64,000 nt of DNA from Chrysoperla carnea (lineage: Eukaryota > Arthropoda > Insecta > Neuroptera > Chrysopidae): positions 70,100,181-70,164,180 of the forward strand of contig NC_058340.1 in the NCBI RefSeq assembly GCF_905475395.1, read 5' to 3'. The notes under the pieces are model-generated. The model made no database searches. It was not told the origin of the DNA and worked only from the letters and a program-made list of their open reading frames with translations. Both the position numbers and the translations under genes were made by a program. Within the stretch, counting starts at the first letter, position 1, and each line of letters begins with the position of its first letter. Below, one piece after another: positions 12,301 through 21,300 of this stretch.

Positions 12301-15300
12301 TTTATGTCCAGGGAATCATCTACCATTAATCGTAAATCGTCTATTTGTCTTTTATATATCGAGAATGTCTCATACGACGGTTCATTTTCATTCAAATTTT
12401 TATCGGATACTATTCGAATTTCATCTTTGGTATTTTGTTGAATAAATGAAGTCGTATAATCTTCATTTGTAGGAGGTATTTTGAGAAATTGTGTTGCTGG
12501 TCGTAAAATTGTTGTAATCACTTCCAAAATCGGTCTAGATTGAAAAAGAGTTTATTAGAATATTGTTTTTCGAAACTTGTTATTTTTTGGTGTATTTTAA
12601 TAAAAAAAGAGTGTCTTAATGGAGAGCTAAAAATGATTTAACAGAATTAAAAGAAAATGCTTCGAACGATTTGCAGAAAGCTAAGATGGCTGTTTCTTTA
12701 GCTCGATCTTTCGCATTATTAAAAGGCGGGACCTTCAATGGATCCTTGCGATTCGTGCATTTAAAAATGATCCAAAAATTGCAGTAAATACATGAATTAA
12801 AACTTACTCAATTAACTCAAAAACATGATACATTTTGTCTTCATAGAATTTTGGTATAATTTCACTTAAATGTTGGGTTATTTTCATAATAACTTGTGTA
12901 GTTTTATTAACAATATCTGGTAAAATTGGTAATGGCTGTGAATAAATTATTTCACGTACTAACAAAATAATAGCATTTATATCATCGGGAATATCGTATT
13001 GTATCTGAAAATTTTTTTCAATTAGTGAGCGTCTAATAAGTAAGCGGGAAGCCTGTGACAGGGTTTCGAAAATTCGCATATGGAATCAATGCTATTTATA
13101 CAATAGATTCACATTATGGATGATTACGTGTGCCAGGATTAATCCAGGCAAGTATAATGTAAAATGTATATATTTTTTAATGACTAATAGTTATGATCTA
13201 GGATATATTTTTTGATTTAATTAAGACCGGGAGAGCGCGAACGCAGTCCCGACTACCAAAAATTACGCGCCCGAGTTATCCACATTAGGGATAATCGCAA
13301 GGGTCAGCCTAACCGTAGTGCAATGGAAAAGCCTCGCCCTGGGGGAACCGCCTTGTTGATCACGGTAACCCCTACGCCAGGTAAGTATGATTTTGTTAGC
13401 AAAGTTTTACTACTTATATCACAGACTTCATCATGTTGTTTGCGCGAGGAACAATAATTTTATACAATTTCTAACAGAACACATCATAGCAATATAATAG
13501 CTGTCTCTGTTTAGCATACATGCATATACTACGTATATTATTTGATGTGTTTATTATGTACCCATGTTAGTGTTGAACAAAGTCAAACTTATGCGTATTT
13601 CTATGTACTACACATATTGTCATTGCACTCATACTAAAACTGAAATCAGCAGATCTGTTCCTAAATCAAAGTCGTCAAGCTGCCATTTTGTCAGGGTTTG
13701 TCCCTGAGATATCGGAATATTTGGATAGATTTTAGTCCGTATCTCAAAAACTATTCGACCAGTCAACAAATGCACCCGATTTTTGTACTCTTTGGGTTAA
13801 AATTACCTTATATACTGAGTTTTATCGAAATTGAAAATGCGTACTCCTTTGAAAAATTCGAGAAAATTGGAAAAAAAAAATTTTGTTTTGGAATTTAATA
13901 AAACTTAGTGGATGGGGTAATTTTGACCCAAAAAGTATACAAATTAGGTTAATTTAATGAAGGGACCCATAGAAAGTTACACTGTCAGCGAGTATCATGA
14001 GCAAAACGTCATTTTCAAAAAATTTAGAATTCTCCACCGAAAATTTAAAATCCATAATATTGTGTACAAAAGGTAGGATAAGTGAGAGCTATAACGTGAT
14101 AGTCTTTGTTTTAAATAGGAGAAATTGCCCTGCAAAGCGGGCGGGTATCTACTAGTTTAATATAAGATTGATAACGACAAAATCATGATAGGCACCTTAA
14201 TGTCAATGATTTACGATACGGACGCATTGTCTCACTCCATTCAAACTTTTAGATTACTGGAAATGAGATTTCCTTTAAGAGAAAAACAACCATATGATAC
14301 TTACATCTAATAATGAATGTAAACTATTTTGTAAAAACCATTGTTTTTTATCGTTTATATATAAATTATGTTCAAGATTTGCTGATAAACCAACATGTAA
14401 TGTTTCCACTAACATAAAATGTATTTTTTGACAGATTTGTATAATTTGATTATGTCTTACATCGAAATCAATTGATGTATACTTTTCTAAGTGTCCATTG
14501 AATAAATCAATTATGTAATGTATATGTGCTAAGGGATATTTATGACGTATCAATGGTGGCCATATCTATATATTATCAAAGATTACTCTTATTAAAATTT
14601 TGTATTTAATACTAGAAAATAGAAAAATCGCACGCAAATTATCCATATTTAGCATAAAATAGTCAGTGGTTTTGGTATACATAAATTTTTTGGAGAAGGA
14701 TAAATTGTCGGGGAATACCTACTTTTGCAAATACTTTTATCATATTTTTTTTAAGACTTTACTGAGTATCGTATAAAAATTCGGGATAAATTAGACTAAA
14801 TTTCATAAAGGCGAGAATCTCTACATTTTGTTCAAATTTATTCTTTCAATTCAAATCTAGCAAAACAAGATACTTGTTTCAAAGTAATCCCAGACTTTAA
14901 GGTATTTTCAGCACTTGACAAATTTGTCCTCTTTTTTCACAGACTCAGAAAAATGATAACTGTGAGATCCCGAAAAAGCAGAATTTTTCATTTTCAAAAG
15001 CATGAAATACACGAATTTGGTGATAACTGTCAATTTATTTTTGATTAAAATTAGACCGGGAGAGCGCGAACGCAGTCCCGACTACCAAAAATTATACGCC
15101 CGAGTTATCCACATTAGGGATAATCGCAAGGGTCAGCTTAACCGTAGTGCAATGGAAAAGCCTCTCCTTGGGGGAACCGCCTTGTTGATCACGGTAACCC
15201 CTACGCCAGGTAAGTATGATTTAAAATACAAAGTTTTACTACTTATATCACAGACTTCATCAAACTGCTTGTGAGAGGAACAACAAGTTTTTTACAATAA

Positions 15301-18300
15301 CTATCTATACGGCACTAGAATGCATCGTCTATCTCTGTTTAAATTATTTAAAGACACATAACTTCTTTGTCGTACATGATCTTTTTGTGGTATTAGTTGC
15401 TATAATTGAAAGTTTTTACCTGATAATGAAAGTGTGGATTTTCTTTTGCATAGTATACACTTTTAAAAGCATCATTTTGTATTTTATAATTAATAACTGA
15501 ACGACTACTTGAAGCTGCCAATAAAACATCAGTTACATAATTTACTTGCCCATAAGCAACAACTACACCTAAACATAAAAATGACTTTACGTTTCTCAAA
15601 ACTTTTTTCCAATATTGGCTTTTTTAACAGTCCAATTATTGAAGAGGATTTCGTTACCAAAAAAGCTTAAAACTTGAGGAATATTGATAAAAGTTTTTTA
15701 TGTAAATGGTAACACTTTGGTTACACTTTCGTTTTGGTATCGAAACATCTTAAGAGGATTTTATTCGGAGAAGAAATATCGTAAAAGTACCTAATTGAAC
15801 TATTATCGTAATTATTTACCTAATTTCGAATGAATTTCATTAATTTGTTGATAAAATGTATAAGAAATTGGATATTTAAGATTTTCATTTGTATAGCATA
15901 ACGAAAAATCATCAATTGTTGCAATACCATATAAACGCATTGCTGGCAGATAACATAATGTTGATTCATGTTTATAAGAATTCATAGTTGATGGATCATC
16001 CCAAAAATCAATATCAAAATTTGCTTCACTTATATTTAAAGCTAAAATCAATCAATGGCAATAATTTCGAATAAAATATAGTACAAAAACAAGTGAAAAC
16101 AAACAATTGACTGAGTTAATTGTTGAAATACCATGTATAGACAGTGTTGATTACTCTGTCAAATTACTATACTATACAAATTGTGCATAATTTGCGCTCT
16201 CACGGGTAAACAGTGATGTTTACGAAAAAATGTTTCAAACAAAAGTTGTTTAATTTTTTATAAGGAACATTTTTTACATTTAAACTTTTGTTCTATCTCT
16301 AACGGTTTACAAGATGGGTCCTACGGAATCAAGACGCAATTGACCTATGTTGCTCATATACGAACTCGACCTCAGTGTTTACGTCCTCAGCACACTATAC
16401 AAATTTTAGCTTGATAACTCTTCGTTTTTGAGTTATCGTGATAACAAATGGACAGACGACAGACATACAGATAGACAACCGGAATTGGACTAATTTGGTG
16501 ATTTTATGAACACCTATACCAAAATTTTGTTCATAGCATCAATATTTTTAAGCGATACAAACTTGGGACTAAACTTAGTATACCTCGATATATTTCATAT
16601 CCATGGTATAAAAAGGGTGGGAATAACAAAACCAATTATGTATTATAAATATAATCGGAGAACTGGAATTGTGTTACGAACAATTCCTTGTAAAAAAATG
16701 AGTCTAGAAGGATCAATTCTATTGTTCCATACACTTACTATCTGCTTTGATATGTAATTTATGTACATTAAGAAATGTTTTTGGTTTAATTATTAAATGA
16801 TTTAATGAATAATTTGTATTCCATAAAAAGATATTTGTATCATTATATTCATATGTTTCATTATTTATATACCATTTCCAAGTTGGTAATATATCAAAAT
16901 CCCAACATTCTGTTTGGATACGTAAATGAATTATATCAAAACGATCTGCTTGAAATAAACGTTGAAGCTTGAATTCATCATTATCATATTTACTGGTTCC
17001 ACCTTCACCACAATTTTTTATACATCTAACAAGAAAAACAAATAATTTTTTAAAGCCAAGCTTTTATTGTAATAGAAAGTAGAAAATAATTTTTCTTATG
17101 AGTCATTCATACATGACTATTATTAATTGTTATTTTCTAGAAACTGATAATTCTAGAATTTTGATAAGCTTTGAAATATTGAAGGACACTAAATATATTT
17201 CTAATACCATGATAGCTCGAACGCAGTCCTGACTTCCAAAATTGACGCAATATGCGGCAGAAGAGCACCTTTATCCTGCATCCCTTTCCAATAGAGTTCT
17301 ACGTCTCTAAATCAAATGTTCTTGCCGACGACATATTCTATAATATTTTTTGATTAGAATAAGACCGGGAAAGCGCGAACGCAGTCCCGACTACCAAAAA
17401 TTATACGCCCGAGTTATCCACATTAGGGATAATCGCAAGGGTCAGCTTAACCGTAGTGCAATGGAAAAGCCTCTCCTTGGGGGAACCGCCTTGTTGATCA
17501 CGGTAACCCCTACGCCAGGTAAGTATGATTTGGTTAACCAAGTTTTACTGGTTATATCACAGGCTTCATCGTACTACTTGTGAGAGGACCAAAAATTTTA
17601 AACAATGTGTTTAAGATCTTCTCTCTCTTTCTTATATCTTCGTTTGACGATAGGTAACAAAACAAAAAAATAATAGATGTACTTACATAATAAAACCAAC
17701 TGGCATTTCAGTATTATTATGATTTCTCATTTCCAAAAATAACGGACGTGAACAATATTGAACATCATTTAATATTCGACATGTTTTAAACATAAATAAA
17801 CCATATTGATATTGATTCGAATCGGATTTTCCACTTATTGATATTTCACAACTATTAGCTGTTTCAAAGAAATAGTCAAGAATATTTATTTTATTCAAGG
17901 AGTTTGCCGTAATAAACCCACCCTGATAACAAGTATATTTCAAATGACAAAATGTAGGTCCTCACATTTTGCAAACTCAAATCCCTACAGTTCCTACTTT
18001 TTTAAAGTAGGTGGCTTTTTTATAGTAAAAGCTAGTTTCTGGATTCTCAGAAATTATTTTCTTCATTAATAATCCAACAAAACGAGATAAATTAGATAAT
18101 TAAATGCGACGATAAAGACAGTGATGGTTTAAGATTTAGATATTTTTAATTTTAATAAAATATGAGTTTGTAAATTACTTTTATGTGTTTTTTCAACATC
18201 GGATTCTTCATATTTCCATAATTTCTTAGTCCAAATACATTCTAGATTTGGATCAGGTACCATAAATTTATCAAATAAAAATGGAACACCTTTAATTTTT

Positions 18301-21300
18301 ACTTCACAATTGAATCTATAATCACTTCGATAACCACCTTGAATATAACCGAGGGGTTCTTTAAACGTATGATAACCTATCCATCCCTTTAAAAAGAAGT
18401 ATAATCTATACAAAAGTAACATCAGCTATGTAATGTACATTGCATAAAAATTATAAAAAAGAAAAAAAAATTAAGATCAATTTAAAAAGAAAAACTTACG
18501 AAGCCATATCCTTTATTAGAATTTTCTTTTAACGTCTTTGTTGTATTAGTATTATTATTTATTTTTATATCATCATAATAATCAGAATAAAGATCTTCAT
18601 TGGATTTGTTTTTCATTTGGTTTGATCGATTTATTTGATCTGCATTGAATTGTGTATTGTGTAATATTTCTTCTTCAATTTGTTTACGAATTATAAAACC
18701 ATTTTCAGAATTATTTTTATAATTGATTAAATCATTTAATTTGAATATAGTATTTGGAATAGTTTGAGTTACAAGAGGAAGTTTATCAAAACTAATAGGA
18801 TCTTAAAAAAACATTATATTGAATTTAATCTTATATGCAACTTTCATATCAAATATGTAAAAATATAATATGCATTTATTAAGTAATTTTGAATTTTAAT
18901 TGAAGTTTTAATTTCTAGTCTTTGATTTTGAAAATAATTTTTGCTAAATTGTTTATTTATAGATTTAATTAGAAGTTTAAAACACAATTCAAACTTGGAT
19001 TTACTCTAATAAATTAGACCAGTCCCGACTACCATAAATAACGCTTCTATAACGGAATTATTATACAGGCGCCTTTGTTCTGCTCCCCTTACCATTCGAG
19101 TTCTACGTCCTTTTTGCCGACGACATATTCCATAATATTTTTTGATTAGATTAAAACCGGGAGAGCGCGAACGCAGTCCCGACTACCAAAAATTATACGC
19201 CCGAGTTATCCACATTAGGGATAATCGCAAGGGTCAGCCTAACCGAAGTGCAATGGAAAAGCCTCTCCTTGGGGGAACCGCCTTGTTGATCACGGTAACC
19301 TCTACGCCAGGTAAGTATGATTTGATCAACAAAGTTTTACTACTTATATCACAGAATTCATCAAACTGCTTGTGAGAGGAACAACCATTTATTTTAAATA
19401 CTATACGGTACACGAATACATCATCTATCACTGTCTATCTTATATAAAGAGAAATACACCTCCCCTGCCGAAATATCCATGAATATTACTTTGTACTTTG
19501 ATCAAAACAAACGCAGGAATTATGAATAACCTTCTTTCGGTTAAAAAATAAGTTAATTAATTAGTCTATTCGGTTCATCGTTACAGGGAAATTTTACGGA
19601 CTATGGTCGAAAATTTGGCTCTTGGTACGTTGTGATTTACACTTTATCACTCTTGTTTGAAACCCCTATCTTCGTGATTCATCATAATTGTAATAATCTT
19701 GTCAAACAAATTATATTAATTATATAAAATTAATAATAATAAGCTGGGCAGATGTTCTTAATTTTTATTTAAAACAAACTCAGGAAGAAGTATAATTTTT
19801 GTGCTTGGATAAACTTGAGAACAATACTCTACTATTTAGATGTTTCCTTCGTTAACAAAAGGGGGTATATTTTTGGTATTATAATAAACTTTTGTAACTG
19901 AATCAGTTACCAGAACAAGCCTCTAGAACCAAATTCGACCTGGTGTTTTTTCTAAACTTTCCATTAACATTTTTGGTCACATTTTTTCGAGTTATTCAAC
20001 TTTGAAGTTGCAATATTTCAGAATGTCAAAATGATTTTTTCTACAATATACATTAATGCAATGTGTATTGCCTATATACACCATGCATTTGTGATTTTGG
20101 ACTTGTAGAAAATTTAAAACAACTGTTTAGAATATATCGAATTACTCTCTCTTGATTATTTTAAAACGATGAAAAACAAGAATAATCCTTATTTAGTAGC
20201 ATGAATTTATATAAATAATAAACACTTGTGTAAAATATTTCAAAACGTTTCTTAGTATAAAAGTAAAAATTAAATAAATAAAAAGTTAAAATTACCATAC
20301 AATGCATATTGTTTATAATCAGTTTTTGTTATAAAATTACTTGAATCCTTACAACCAGGTGGTAAAGATATAAAAGACGTTAATTTATATTCCTTATGCA
20401 AAAGTAATGGTGGAAAAAAATTACTTTTCATGCTAGACAGAGGAATCAAAAAATTATTAGACTATAAACATAAATGATTTAAAATAAAAAAAAGATTTAC
20501 TGAATAAGATAACGATATTTTATGAAATCACAACGAAATTTCAGTTAAAATTATGATTTAATTAGCACGCATTGATAAAAATTAAATCACTGATGAGTAG
20601 TATTGTCACGTCAAAGTTCCCGGCTTTATACTCACTCGCTTGCCAAAACAAATTATTCGAAGTCACTTCTAGACGTTCTAGAAAGATACGGTTTTGAATT
20701 CGACGCAGAATTGCTTAAATCTACGGGAATAATTGGAAAACTACAACTTTTTCATTGTAACCCCTCCGGAAAATCGAAAAAACATCTCCAAAAATTACGT
20801 TTATCTGTTGTATACATGCTAGACAGATGGAATTTTCATCAATCAACCCCGGAATAAAGTCAAATTAACAGAATACTTCGAAAAAATTTCATTCTTTACA
20901 TCACTATCGTCCGAAAATGGCAAAAAACACCTAAAACTACCCTAAAATTATACCTGACAGCTCCGCCACCATAAAAAATTACATCCGGTAAGCAAATACT
21001 ATCATTTTGTTTAACATTATATTGATAATACCAAGCGAATACACGATTTAATGGAATATCTTGAGTGTCAATTGTACGTGTTCGAATTTCTACAATTGCC
21101 ATACCATGACGTCGAAATGTATGATTGAATGATACCCACATTTCTTGTACTATAAAATTATTGTAACCACGGTTGATAAAAAACTCTAGATTATTTAAAA
21201 AGCATTAGAATAAATACCAATTAACTCTTTTCCCGTAAATGTTGGAATATTTTTGAACAAAATATTTTTTGGTGATTCATGCATAAAATCTAGTGGTTGA

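Noticed and set aside
14100-14160. Helitron 3' end (CAAAGCGGGCGGGTATCTAC then TAGT)
   Set aside because: The hairpin and CTAG-type end are suggestive, but no 5' TC end or relative was identified in the window.
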